Positions 1 through 6,417 of a stretch of DNA of 13,563 nt are shown piece after piece. Position numbers and translations under genes: made by a program. Source of the stretch: Oligoflexia bacterium (GTDB lineage: Bacteria; Bdellovibrionota; UBA1018). Under the pieces are notes generated by a model, which ran no database searches, was not told the DNA's origin, and saw only the letters and a list, made by a program, of their open reading frames with translations. The DNA is taken from the NCBI GenBank assembly GCA_903858195.1, contig CAIOHW010000227.1, forward strand, positions 1-13,563, read 5' to 3'. Each line of letters opens with the position of its first letter. Within the stretch, counting starts at the first letter, position 1.

Positions 1-1301
1 AAGGTCTCGGCATCGACCCGGGCGCGAAGCCCGAGCTTGGCCATGGCGTCTTGAATGCAATTCACCGGAAGCCTGCGACCCAGCACGCGGCGGGCCTGGG
101 CCTCGCGAGCAAGAATCGCAGAAGGCTCGCTGCGAGCAGGATCTGAAAGGGGCTCGCTCAGATCACCCTGCTCCCAGTACTGGCGACCGATGTTGAGCCA
201 GGCGTTGGGCAGATAGATGAGCGAATGCGATTGAAGCCCCGTGCGGGCATCGACGGCCTGCGACTCGTACGCGGCACCGGCTTCGGCAACGCTATCCCAG
301 CTGATGACATTGTAACGGGGATCTCCCACCTTCACTCCGTCCGGGAGGATGCCGGCAAAGCGCACCATGTCGGTGCCCCAGAGCTTCTGCGAGTAGCGGT
401 TCCAGGCTTCGACGCCCGTACGGATGTCGGCGAGGTACTGGCTCGGAATGTTCGGTGTCACGAACCAGGTGATCGGCTCGGGAGCATACTCCGGATGATA
501 GGGAAAGCGGCTGGCAACCTGCGTGCGAACCCTTCCCTCCGAGGGCATGTCGAGGAACACGCTCGCGTTTGAAAGGAAGCGGTAGCGATCGGCAAGCGGT
601 TCGCGCTCGGGGTCGTTCAACAGGAGGGTTTCGGGCTCGCCCGTGCCGGCTGGCACCAGGGTTTCGCGCGGAAACAGGCTTTCCATGAATTCGACCACAT
701 TGCCGGCGCTGTCCTCGAGGCTCGTCTCGAACATGAGGTAGTTGCCCTTGGTCTCGTACTGCACGGAACGCACCCAGCTCGTGCGCATGGAAGCCGGGGC
801 GCCGTCCTCTTCGGCCGAGCCCAGCATCGAGAGCAGCACGGGCGAACCCCGCTCGATCTCGATCGAGATGGTCTTTGCAGTCTGTCGCAGCACCCTGAAC
901 TCGTGGATCAGGCGCTCGGGGTGGTTGATGTCGGACTCGAAGTAGGCGCGCTGGTCGGCAATGAGCTGGAGCCTCGCTTCGCCACCGGCGTTCATGATCC
1001 TGAAGCGTGCATCGAAGTGACCGATCGCCAGCACCTGGAGGATGAGCGAGTATTCGACATCGCCCATCGACGAGTATTGGAGGTCGGCTCCATAGAGAAA
1101 CTCACGGTCGAGGATCTCGGACTTCTTGAAGGTGACTTCGGTCGTGACAGCACCCATCCGCGGAGCAGGCTTCGTGCTCATCTGCTCGACCATCGGAGGC
1201 TGTTTGCGAAGCCCCGACGAATTCGTGCAGCCTGCAACCATGCCTGCAAAAAGGCCTGCGACCAGAATCACCCCACCACCGAAAACCTGACTCAAACGCA
1301 T
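1..1301 (-). CDS. Lipoprotein, DUF5117-type zinc-dependent metalloprotease (3' end missing)
   Basis: This is an open frame of 433 codons from the ATG at 1301 to the left edge, with no stop, so the C-terminus lies outside the window. The N-terminus is a lipoprotein signal: hydrophobic residues 11-23 followed by lipobox VAGC with the lipidated cysteine at residue 25, so the protein should sit on an outer or inner membrane facing the periplasm or surface. From about residue 273 the sequence (PITWFVTPNIP, then DIRTGVEAWN, GDPRYNVISW, DARTG) resembles the segment that precedes the catalytic domain in the large exported DUF5117/DUF4953 zinc metalloproteases. The HExxH zinc site expected from the family would lie beyond the edge, so activity cannot be confirmed. 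There is no clear Shine-Dalgarno sequence before the ATG. Residues 30-270 are predicted beta-rich and not recognised. I am confident of the gene and the lipobox, and moderately confident of the protease family. Confidence 0.8.
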   Translation of the reverse strand, partial: MRLSQVFGGGVILVAGLFAGMVAGCTNSSGLRKQPPMVEQMSTKPAPRMGAVTTEVTFKKSEILDREFLYGADLQYSSMGDVEYSLILQVLAIGHFDARFRIMNAGGEARLQLIADQRAYFESDINHPERLIHEFRVLRQTAKTISIEIERGSPVLLSMLGSAEEDGAPASMRTSWVRSVQYETKGNYLMFETSLEDSAGNVVEFMESLFPRETLVPAGTGEPETLLLNDPEREPLADRYRFLSNASVFLDMPSEGRVRTQVASRFPYHPEYAPEPITWFVTPNIPSQYLADIRTGVEAWNRYSQKLWGTDMVRFAGILPDGVKVGDPRYNVISWDSVAEAGAAYESQAVDARTGLQSHSLIYLPNAWLNIGRQYWEQGDLSEPLSDPARSEPSAILAREAQARRVLGRRLPVNCIQDAMAKLGLRARVDAET

Positions 1302-1322
1302 GGCGCGGTGGTTAACCCGACT

Positions 1323-1350
1323 TTGACCAAGAGGCAAACTCAGGTATTCT
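1323..1350 (+). promoter_or_regulatory. Candidate sigma70-like promoter of the exported hydrolase
   Basis: TTGACC at 1323-1328 and TATTCT at 1345-1350 are separated by 16 bp in the 55-bp divergent gap. Transcription would start at about 1357, which is the GTG codon itself, so the message would be leaderless. This is pattern matching only. Confidence 0.3.
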
Positions 1351-1356
1351 CCTCAT

Positions 1357-2238
1357 GTGAATTTTTTTGGCAAAGGGCGCGGCTCCTTCGGTGCGCCGGT
1401 TTGGATGGCATCCTTCTGGCTCGCTCCGCTCTGGGCAACCCCAGTCCTTGCCCTAGCGATGGCCCAAACCCGACCCGAGATAATGACGCAGAGCGCAACG
1501 CCTCGAGGCTGGGTTCTGGTCGCGCACGGCATGAACCTCAAGCCCTCGCGCATGCAGCCTCTGGCCGACGCCGTCTGCAATGCAGAGTCAGGACTGGCCT
1601 GCCGAATCCTCACGCTCGAAGGGCATGAAGAGGGCATCCCCTCGCGCATGAGGCAGGTTACGGCAGCTTCATGGAAGGCAACGATGCTGGAGGAGATCCG
1701 CTGGATCCGCCAACAGGCCGGAAAAAAGCCCGTCTTCTTCCTGGGCTTTTCGCTGGGTTCACTCATGGGCGCCTGGGCGATGCAGCAGTTCGAAGAGAAC
1801 CCCTTTGAAAGGGCTGTGCTCCTGGCACCGCCCATCGAGACGCACGCCTACGCACGGCTAGCCGCCCTGATTCCAGGCCCCTCGCACTGGACCCTCCCCA
1901 GCCGAAACCATCCCGAGTACCGCGCCAACAGCGGAACGTCGCTTGGCGCCTACCGCGCGCTCTTTGCGATCCAAGACGAACTGCGAAATGCCGAGCCCCG
2001 GGGGCGCCAAGATGATGTGCTCGTACTGGTCAATCCCGATGACGAGCTCGTGAGCGCCCGAAAGCTCCGTCGCCGCGCAGAAAAGTCGGGATGGAGCCGC
2101 TGGCAGATCGAAGACGTCCTGACGCTTCGCCCATCGCTCAGTCCCGTCTATCAGCACCTGTTCATTGACGAGCCCTCGATGGGAAGCGAGGCGTGGGAGC
2201 ACCTCGTCTCGCGCATCCGCAGCCAGATTCACGAGTGA
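1357..2238 (+). CDS. Exported alpha/beta hydrolase (serine esterase/lipase-like)
   Basis: The 293-residue product starts at GTG 1357. I chose this start because it supplies the basic residues (K6, R8) ahead of a hydrophobic stretch at residues 16-34, giving a plausible Sec signal peptide with cleavage near ALA-MAQ. ATG 1405 is an alternative that would lose the positive charges. The mature part has an alpha/beta-hydrolase layout: a first strand ending in VLVAHGMN (oxyanion region), the nucleophile elbow GFSLGS with Ser132, an acidic loop NPDDELVS (Asp228 or Asp229) and a late YQHLFID containing His267. Together these form a complete Ser-Asp-His triad. It most likely hydrolyses esters or lipids in the periplasm or outside the cell; the substrate cannot be read from sequence. 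It diverges from the lipoprotein protease gene with only 55 bp between them, and a 112-bp gap separates it from the cytochrome-like gene downstream. Confidence 0.85.
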   Translation: MNFFGKGRGSFGAPVWMASFWLAPLWATPVLALAMAQTRPEIMTQSATPRGWVLVAHGMNLKPSRMQPLADAVCNAESGLACRILTLEGHEEGIPSRMRQVTAASWKATMLEEIRWIRQQAGKKPVFFLGFSLGSLMGAWAMQQFEENPFERAVLLAPPIETHAYARLAALIPGPSHWTLPSRNHPEYRANSGTSLGAYRALFAIQDELRNAEPRGRQDDVLVLVNPDDELVSARKLRRRAEKSGWSRWQIEDVLTLRPSLSPVYQHLFIDEPSMGSEAWEHLVSRIRSQIHE

Positions 2239-2244
2239 GCCAAG

Positions 2245-2274
2245 CCGTAAACCGCCAAACTCCGTAATCGGAGT
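2245..2274. promoter_or_regulatory. Paired CCGTAA motifs and a small inverted repeat
   Basis: CCGTAA occurs at 2245-2250 and 2262-2267. The second copy lies within the perfect inverted repeat ACTCCG-TAAT-CGGAGT (2259-2274). CCGTAA is the complement of the TTACGG core of the repeats before lexA. No T-tract follows, so it does not look like an intrinsic terminator. It could be an operator for the gene starting at 2351, or chance. Confidence 0.2.
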
Positions 2275-2350
2275 ACCCGAGTCCCGATTGGCAGTGAAAA
2301 TAGGGCCTGCGTTTCTTGCATTCATCCAGAGCGAACCGGACACTAGAATC

Positions 2351-3586
2351 ATGCACAAACTGATTGCCGCCCTCACCCTCACGTTCACCCTTGCGACTTC
2401 GACGACCGCGCTTGCGGCATCCGCCCAGCCCGCCAAGCCTGACGATGGCGCGTGGCGCGCCAAGATGCAGGCTCTTTACTCGTCGCTGCAGGAACTGCTC
2501 GCGATCACGGTCGACCCGGTCAAGTTCAATGACCCCTCGCAGGCTCGTGCGATCGAGACCCATGCTCGCGGGCTCGTGCAGGCGGCTCACGCCATGGCGG
2601 CGACTCCTTCTGCCAGCCCGGACCTCGATCCGAGCATCCGACTCTTTTCCGGAATCCTCGAAGAGCAGAGCGCACAGGCCCTGCAGGCCTACAAGCTCGG
2701 AAGCCGCGAGTACGCGCGCACCCTCTTCAACTCGACCGCATCGCAATGCATCGCCTGCCACTCGCGCACGGACGCTGGCGTCAGGATGGACTGGAAGCTG
2801 GAGTCCGGACCTGCCTCCCGGCTTCCGCTTCAGTACCAGGCGCAGATCCTCGCTGCAGGCCGTGCCTACGACCCGGCACTCGAAAAGCTCACGACCGTAC
2901 TGACGGATCCCGCCACTGCTCCCGCATTTGCCAAGGAAAAGCCGTTTGAGTGGAATCAGGCCCTTCGCACCGCACTGATCCTTGCCGTGCGCGCCGAGCG
3001 CAATCCTTCGCGCGCCGCCTCGATTCTTGAGAGCGCGATGAAGACCGAGGGCGTGCCCCAGTTCGTGAAATGGGATTCAAGGGACTGGCTCCGCACGCTG
3101 CGCGCCTGGGAGCAGGAGATCAAGTCGGGCCAGGACCCGGCGTCATCCAAGAGCCTCAAGACCGAGAGCGGCTACCATCGCGAGGCACTTCGTCTGATCT
3201 CGGTGGCACAGAAGGCGCAGCGTTTTCCGATGGATCGCTCGGCCGACATGCTCTACCTGCGTGCTTCGGCCGTGCTGCACGAACAGCTGGGCCGTTTCCC
3301 GCAGGGCCCCAAAAGTGCCGAAGCCTTTTTTCTGCTCGGGGTCTGCTACGAAATCCTGCGCGACTTCGATCTCTGGACACTCGGCGACACCTACTTTGAG
3401 GCCTGCATCCATCGCTCGCCGCACACGCCACTCTCGGAGTCCTGCTACCGCAAACTCGAAGAGAGCATCCTGGCAGGCTACACGGGCTCGGCTGGAACGC
3501 GTGTGCCGGTCGAGATCGAGGGCAAGCTGCAGCGCCTGCGACTCGAAGCGCAGTCTTCGACTGCAATGCCCGATAAAGTGCGTTGA
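2351..3586 (+). CDS. Periplasmic single-heme cytochrome c-like protein with TPR-like C-terminus
   Basis: The 411-residue product is read from ATG 2351, which gives a classic signal peptide (MHK, then hydrophobic residues 4-22 ending TTALAA). The open frame extends further upstream but only into the preceding gene. Residues 30-150 form a helical region ending in one heme-attachment motif CIACH (C133, C136, H137), so one covalently bound c-type heme in the periplasm is expected. The position of the motif near the end of a helical N-terminal domain is reminiscent of class II (c-prime/c556-like) cytochromes, but I cannot assign the distal ligand. Residues 150-411 are helix-rich with TPR-like pairs (around 175-230 and 285-365) and could bind a partner. 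No strong Shine-Dalgarno is visible. It is followed after 77 bp by two small exported proteins, which suggests co-transcription. Its role may be electron transfer or heme-based sensing; the substrate is unknown. Confidence 0.8.
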   Translation: MHKLIAALTLTFTLATSTTALAASAQPAKPDDGAWRAKMQALYSSLQELLAITVDPVKFNDPSQARAIETHARGLVQAAHAMAATPSASPDLDPSIRLFSGILEEQSAQALQAYKLGSREYARTLFNSTASQCIACHSRTDAGVRMDWKLESGPASRLPLQYQAQILAAGRAYDPALEKLTTVLTDPATAPAFAKEKPFEWNQALRTALILAVRAERNPSRAASILESAMKTEGVPQFVKWDSRDWLRTLRAWEQEIKSGQDPASSKSLKTESGYHREALRLISVAQKAQRFPMDRSADMLYLRASAVLHEQLGRFPQGPKSAEAFFLLGVCYEILRDFDLWTLGDTYFEACIHRSPHTPLSESCYRKLEESILAGYTGSAGTRVPVEIEGKLQRLRLEAQSSTAMPDKVR

Positions 3587-3663
3587 CTTGGCCACCGGGG
3601 TACGGCACCTCAAGAGGCATGAACTTTTCGCAGCGTTTTGATCGCAGACCGTCGGCAACCGTC

Positions 3664-4107
3664 ATGAACCTGATCTCGCGCGTCGCAGCAGCAGCGCTTT
3701 TCGTGCTGGCCGGAACGGCTCACTCAGCCCACGAAGAGGACCCGCTTGCCACAACCACTCGGGCCGTATTCCGAATCCTTTTCGTTCCCACGGCTTCCGT
3801 ACTGAGCACGGGCTTCACCTCTGTGACGACCACTGCCGCAGCTGAAGAGCAGAAGGCTCTCGCGCTCGCAGCCCTCGAAGACGCAGCCCACTTTGTCGAC
3901 TCGGGCCAGCTTCGAGGCGTGCTCCCCATGGTGATGGAGCGGCTGAGGGGGCTTGATTTGGGCGAGCTCAAGTCCGTGACGGCTTCGGCATCCGATGCAG
4001 AACTCGTGGACGCGGTCATTGCGTCGGCCGAGCAGGCGCTCGAACAGGTCGAAGCTTATTCTCGCGCTGCTGCCGAAGCGGCGCGCCGCCCAGGAGCGGA
4101 GCGATGA
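3664..4107 (+). CDS. Small exported protein, paralogue A of a local three-member family
   Basis: The product has 147 residues from ATG 3664. This start gives a clean signal peptide (N, R6, hydrophobic 7-18, cleavage after AHSA22). ATG 3619 is in frame and has AGAGG too close in front of it, so it remains an alternative start. The mature protein has a short apolar segment (RILFVPTASVL, residues 37-47) and then a helical core (residues 61-132) shared with the two genes downstream. The shared features are ALEDAAHF, a GQLRGVLP segment, RLRGL, DAELVDAV and an AE pair before the end. The C-terminus is rich in alanine and glutamate. I recognise no family and assign no function. Its stop overlaps the start of the next gene by ATGA, so the two are very likely translationally coupled. 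It probably belongs to a transcription unit with the cytochrome-like gene. Confidence 0.75.
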   Translation: MNLISRVAAAALFVLAGTAHSAHEEDPLATTTRAVFRILFVPTASVLSTGFTSVTTTAAAEEQKALALAALEDAAHFVDSGQLRGVLPMVMERLRGLDLGELKSVTASASDAELVDAVIASAEQALEQVEAYSRAAAEAARRPGAER

Positions 4108-4568
4108 GCTACGCCAAGCGCTCTGGCCGGGGTCAGGTGGGATTTCGGGGTATCAAGGTGGCCCTCACGGCCGCATTGCTGTCAGTGCATTCGGCTTCAG
4201 CCGGGATCCGCGCCGTCGAAGATTCCATCAGCACCGGGACGACCGTTGCGATCGGGGTCACGCTCCTGCTGGGAGAGATGACTATCGACGGGCTGATCAT
4301 CGGCTCACAGGCCGCCTCCCATTCAGTGGGTGGCTCAACCGGGGGCTCGAACCGCCAGCCCGGCCGTTCTCCTGCCGAAAAGCGTATCCTTGCTGTTGCA
4401 GCCATCGAAGACGCTGCCCGATATTTTGCCACCGGAGAGCTCGGGGGCGTACTCCCGGCCGCGCTTGCCCGCCTGCGTGAGCTCAGCCCCGAAGCAGCCA
4501 CCCAGGACGATGCCGAGCTGGTGGATGCGCTGGTGACGGCCGCCGAGTCGTTGCTGTCAGTGCCCTGA
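4104..4568 (+). CDS. Small exported protein, paralogue B of a local three-member family
   Basis: The product has 154 residues. ATG 4104 overlaps the previous stop (ATGA) and is preceded by AGGAG at 4092-4096 with 7-nt spacing, so the start is well supported. A basic N-region (K5, R6, R9, R15, K18) leads into a hydrophobic segment and a likely cleavage site after SASA33. The mature protein carries a longer apolar stretch (residues 46-72, including VAIGVTLLLGEM), a Gly/Ser-rich linker (75-90) and the shared core (91-154) with AIEDAARYF, GELGGVLP, RLREL, DAELVDAL and a final AAESLL. Compared with paralogues A and C, it has the extra Gly/Ser linker and no C-terminal Ala/Gln tail. No known family is recognised. 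Co-secretion and assembly with paralogue A is an attractive inference from the coupling, but unproven. Confidence 0.8.
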   Translation: MSYAKRSGRGQVGFRGIKVALTAALLSVHSASAGIRAVEDSISTGTTVAIGVTLLLGEMTIDGLIIGSQAASHSVGGSTGGSNRQPGRSPAEKRILAVAAIEDAARYFATGELGGVLPAALARLRELSPEAATQDDAELVDALVTAAESLLSVP

Positions 4569-4611
4569 AGGGCTTTGCCCCCCCGAATTCAGGCCTTAGA
4601 GCGACAACCTG

Positions 4612-4642
4612 GGAATCAAGAAGCCTAACTTCTTGGAATTCC
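4612..4642 (+). other. Strong bulged hairpin in the gap before paralogue C
   Basis: GGAAT CAAGAAG (4612-4623) pairs with CTTCTTG (4629-4635) and, after a 2-nt GA bulge, ATTCC (4638-4642) around a CCTAA loop. This makes 12 base pairs in total. The next bases are not T-rich, so it is not a standard intrinsic terminator. It may be an RNA-processing, stability or regulatory structure in the 206-bp gap between paralogues B and C. Confidence 0.45.
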
Positions 4643-4773
4643 GAGCACCAGCCAGAGGCCCAGACGGGATGCACCCCAACAAAGTAGTTGACCTTGCGGG
4701 TTGGTTGGAGGAAGTCCCTATCACAGAGCTTTTGAACCGTTTCCGAAACCGCTCAATGAACAGGAGAATCGCC

Positions 4774-5199
4774 ATGAACGTGATGAAGACCCTCCCCGTC
4801 GCCCTGACTCTCACTCTGACGCTCACCCTGGCGACCCGGCTCACGGGCATCTCGGCCCATGCCGCAGACCCGGTGGCCAGCACGTCGAACCTGACTCTCT
4901 CGATTCTATTCTACCCCACTGGAACGCTCGTGGGCGTGAGCTCAAGCCTCGCCGCCACCTCGAATCCGGATGCCGAAAAGCAGGCTCTTGCGGTTGAAGC
5001 CCTCGAAGACTCGGCCCACTACTATGGCTCAGGCGAGATCGCCGGCGTGCTTCCTTCGGTGTTGCGCCGTCTGCGCGTGGCAAGCCCCGAGCTTTCGCGC
5101 CTCAATGACGCCATGCTGATCGACGCAGTGGTCGAAGCCGCCGAAAAGGTGCTCGACTCCGCACAACAGCAGGCGGCCGCCGCCAAGGCGACTCAGTAA
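4774..5199 (+). CDS. Small exported protein, paralogue C of a local three-member family
   Basis: The product has 141 residues from ATG 4774, preceded by AGGAG (4762-4766) with 7-nt spacing. This fixes the start well downstream of the upstream end of the open frame. The signal peptide has K5 followed by an alternating Leu-Thr run (residues 11-17) and a likely cleavage after SAHA28. The mature protein has an apolar segment (LSILFYPTGTLVGV, residues 40-53) closely matching paralogue A, then the shared core (65-128): ALEDSAHYY, GEIAGVLP, RLRVASPE, DAMLIDAV and AAEKVL. It ends in an Ala/Gln/Lys-rich tail. No known family is recognised. It is 206 bp from paralogue B and so may have its own promoter, although I see no convincing -35/-10 pair. 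Its stop lies 3 bp from the convergent HNH gene stop, leaving no room for a terminator between them. Confidence 0.8.
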   Translation: MNVMKTLPVALTLTLTLTLATRLTGISAHAADPVASTSNLTLSILFYPTGTLVGVSSSLAATSNPDAEKQALAVEALEDSAHYYGSGEIAGVLPSVLRRLRVASPELSRLNDAMLIDAVVEAAEKVLDSAQQQAAAAKATQ

Positions 5200-5202
5200 G
5201 CC

Positions 5203-6207
5203 CTAGCCCGCTTCTTCATCTTCAAGATGCCTGAGGCGGTGATGACCGCCGCAAAGCAGTCGCAGGTTGGCAAGCTCGTGTCCGCCGCCGCGACTTCGCG
5301 GCCGGATGTGGTCCATTTCAAGGTAGTGCGTGCCCTCGCAGCGTCGGTCCGAGCGGGGATCCCGGTACGTGCACCTTCCCTCATCGCGCATCCAGACGAG
5401 GCGCCGAATGGCCTGAGGGATTGCGTGAGGGATTGCCTGAGGAACCATCTGACGAATCCCGGGAGTCGAGTCGGCGTCCTGCACTTCATGCGCATGAAGT
5501 GAGGGTCGACGCGCCGGTGGTTGAGCCAGGCCCTTCTCCCTCCTTGTCCGCTCCACGGCAAGTTTGAGCGCCGCACGCAGGGCCTCTGCATTGCGCCCCT
5601 CCGGATTGGAGTGCGAAGTGAGCGCCTTCCATTCCTCGAGCAGCTCGACCGTCGCCGAATCGAGTGTGACGGTGAGTTCCACCTGATCAGGGCCCTTCAC
5701 TCGCAGGCGTTCGTACTGCGAGCCTTCGAGACCGAGTTCCTTCAAGATGATCTTCTGCGACTCACGCGTCGACTGGCCCTCGAGCTTTTCGAGGATCTCG
5801 AGCTTTTGGGCGGGCGCAACCCGATGCGAGAGCACCTGCCTGCTGTAGCTCTGGACATTGGAAAGCTGCGAGAGCGTGAGCGTGCCCCGCGAAATCTTTT
5901 GCGAGACCTCCTCACGGCTTCGTTCCGGAATCTCCCGCAAGAGGCGCATCGCCTGAATCCTGAGATGCGCGCTGCCCGCGCAGTAGCCGAGCTCGCGGAC
6001 ACAGAAATCAAACAGGCTCGGATGACCGAGCTTGAGAAAGAGCCTTCGCCGTTCGACCTCGAGCAGGTGTTCGAGCACCACCTGAGTTGCCTCGCGCTCG
6101 CGCTGGGCTGCGTGCTGGGTCGAAGCGACCAGCGTGTCATCTGGAAGCCCTGCGAGCGGAAAGCCTGACTCTGGGCCCTTGGCATATTGGAACGGATTGT
6201 TCGACAT
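5203..6207 (-). CDS. HNH endonuclease-like protein
   Basis: The product has 334 residues. I chose ATG 6207 over the upstream end of the frame (6246) because AAAGGAG (6217-6223 on the minus strand) stands 9 nt before it. The N-terminal half (about residues 25-170) is helical, with a segment resembling the N-terminal domain of DUF222-type HNH proteins (FDFCVRELGYCAGSAHLRIQ). The C-terminus is a compact HNH nuclease: C279 and C290, then MDHI with His300, Asn314 in ANLRLLC, C319 and HH at 322-323, so all expected catalytic positions are present. A linker (256-267) made of a repeated PQAI/PHAI unit joins the halves. This family is multicopy in Bdellovibrio-like genomes. Function is presumably DNA cleavage or binding; no restriction partner, intron or phage gene is nearby. 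It diverges from lexA across a 210-bp gap. Confidence 0.85.
   Translation of the reverse strand: MSNNPFQYAKGPESGFPLAGLPDDTLVASTQHAAQREREATQVVLEHLLEVERRRLFLKLGHPSLFDFCVRELGYCAGSAHLRIQAMRLLREIPERSREEVSQKISRGTLTLSQLSNVQSYSRQVLSHRVAPAQKLEILEKLEGQSTRESQKIILKELGLEGSQYERLRVKGPDQVELTVTLDSATVELLEEWKALTSHSNPEGRNAEALRAALKLAVERTRREKGLAQPPARRPSLHAHEVQDADSTPGIRQMVPQAIPHAIPQAIRRLVWMRDEGRCTYRDPRSDRRCEGTHYLEMDHIRPRSRGGGHELANLRLLCGGHHRLRHLEDEEAG
5411..5446 (-). repeat. Three 12-bp tandem repeats inside the HNH gene
   Basis: On the plus strand the units are GCCTGAGGGATT, GCGTGAGGGATT and GCCTGAGGAACC. In frame they encode PQAI/PHAI/PQAI in the linker just before the HNH domain. Unit length is a multiple of three, so copy-number change would keep the frame. 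Confidence 0.75.
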
Positions 6208-6372
6208 CGGACACTTCTCCTTTATGTGCGTCCCAAGAAGCCGCACGAGAGAAGAACGAAAGGAGGTCCCTTCTGAGCCAGGCCCGCAGGCGCGTCAACC
6301 CCAAAGATCGCTCCGGACTGTCCGAAATCACGACGCGTCAAACCTGCCGAGTTGAAAAATAAGATGCGGTAA

Positions 6373-6403
6373 ACTTACGGTTTGACTTACGGTCAACTTA
6401 CGG
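6373..6403 (+). promoter_or_regulatory. Candidate LexA operator: three direct ACTTACGG repeats
   Basis: Perfect 8-bp copies of ACTTACGG start at 6373, 6385 and 6396, spaced 12 and 11 bp apart, so they lie on nearly the same DNA face. They flank and overlap the predicted lexA -35 element and spacer, as expected for autorepression. The first copy also forms the inverted pair GTAA-AC-TTAC (6369-6378). The arrangement differs from the TTACN3GTAA box that I recall reported for Bdellovibrio bacteriovorus LexA. Confidence 0.6.
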
Positions 6404-6411
6404 GTCATATT
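6382..6411 (+). promoter_or_regulatory. Predicted promoter of lexA and the mutasome operon
   Basis: TTGACT (6382-6387) and CATATT (6406-6411) are 18 bp apart. The predicted start site is near 6418, coinciding with the lexA ATG, and no Shine-Dalgarno precedes that ATG. A leaderless message is therefore possible. The overlap with the ACTTACGG repeats supports LexA control. Confidence 0.4.
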
Positions 6412-6417
6412 CAAGTC

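Noticed and set aside
903..1628. 241-codon open frame on the plus strand across the divergent gap
   Set aside because: It overlaps both the lipoprotein gene and the hydrolase gene, and its translation has no recognisable features.
4336..4366. GGTTCGAGCCCCC on the minus strand, resembling a tRNA T-arm
   Set aside because: No acceptor, D-arm or anticodon arm fits around it and it lies inside a well-supported coding gene.
4570..4580. GGGC-TTT-GCCC hairpin after paralogue B
   Set aside because: Only four base pairs and no T-tract; too weak to call a terminator.
5521..6168. Long open frame on the plus strand opposite the HNH gene
   Set aside because: It is a shadow of the HNH gene; the minus-strand product has a recognisable HNH motif and Shine-Dalgarno, the plus-strand one has neither.
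6255..6275. AAAGGAGGT on the plus strand in the HNH-lexA gap, a strong Shine-Dalgarno-like sequence
   Set aside because: No start codon with a credible open frame follows at a suitable distance; stops appear quickly and no small protein is convincing.
6291..6341. Two CGCGTCAA copies 43 bp apart before the HNH gene
   Set aside because: On the minus strand they read TTGACGCG and could be -35 elements, but neither has an acceptable -10 at 16-18 bp.
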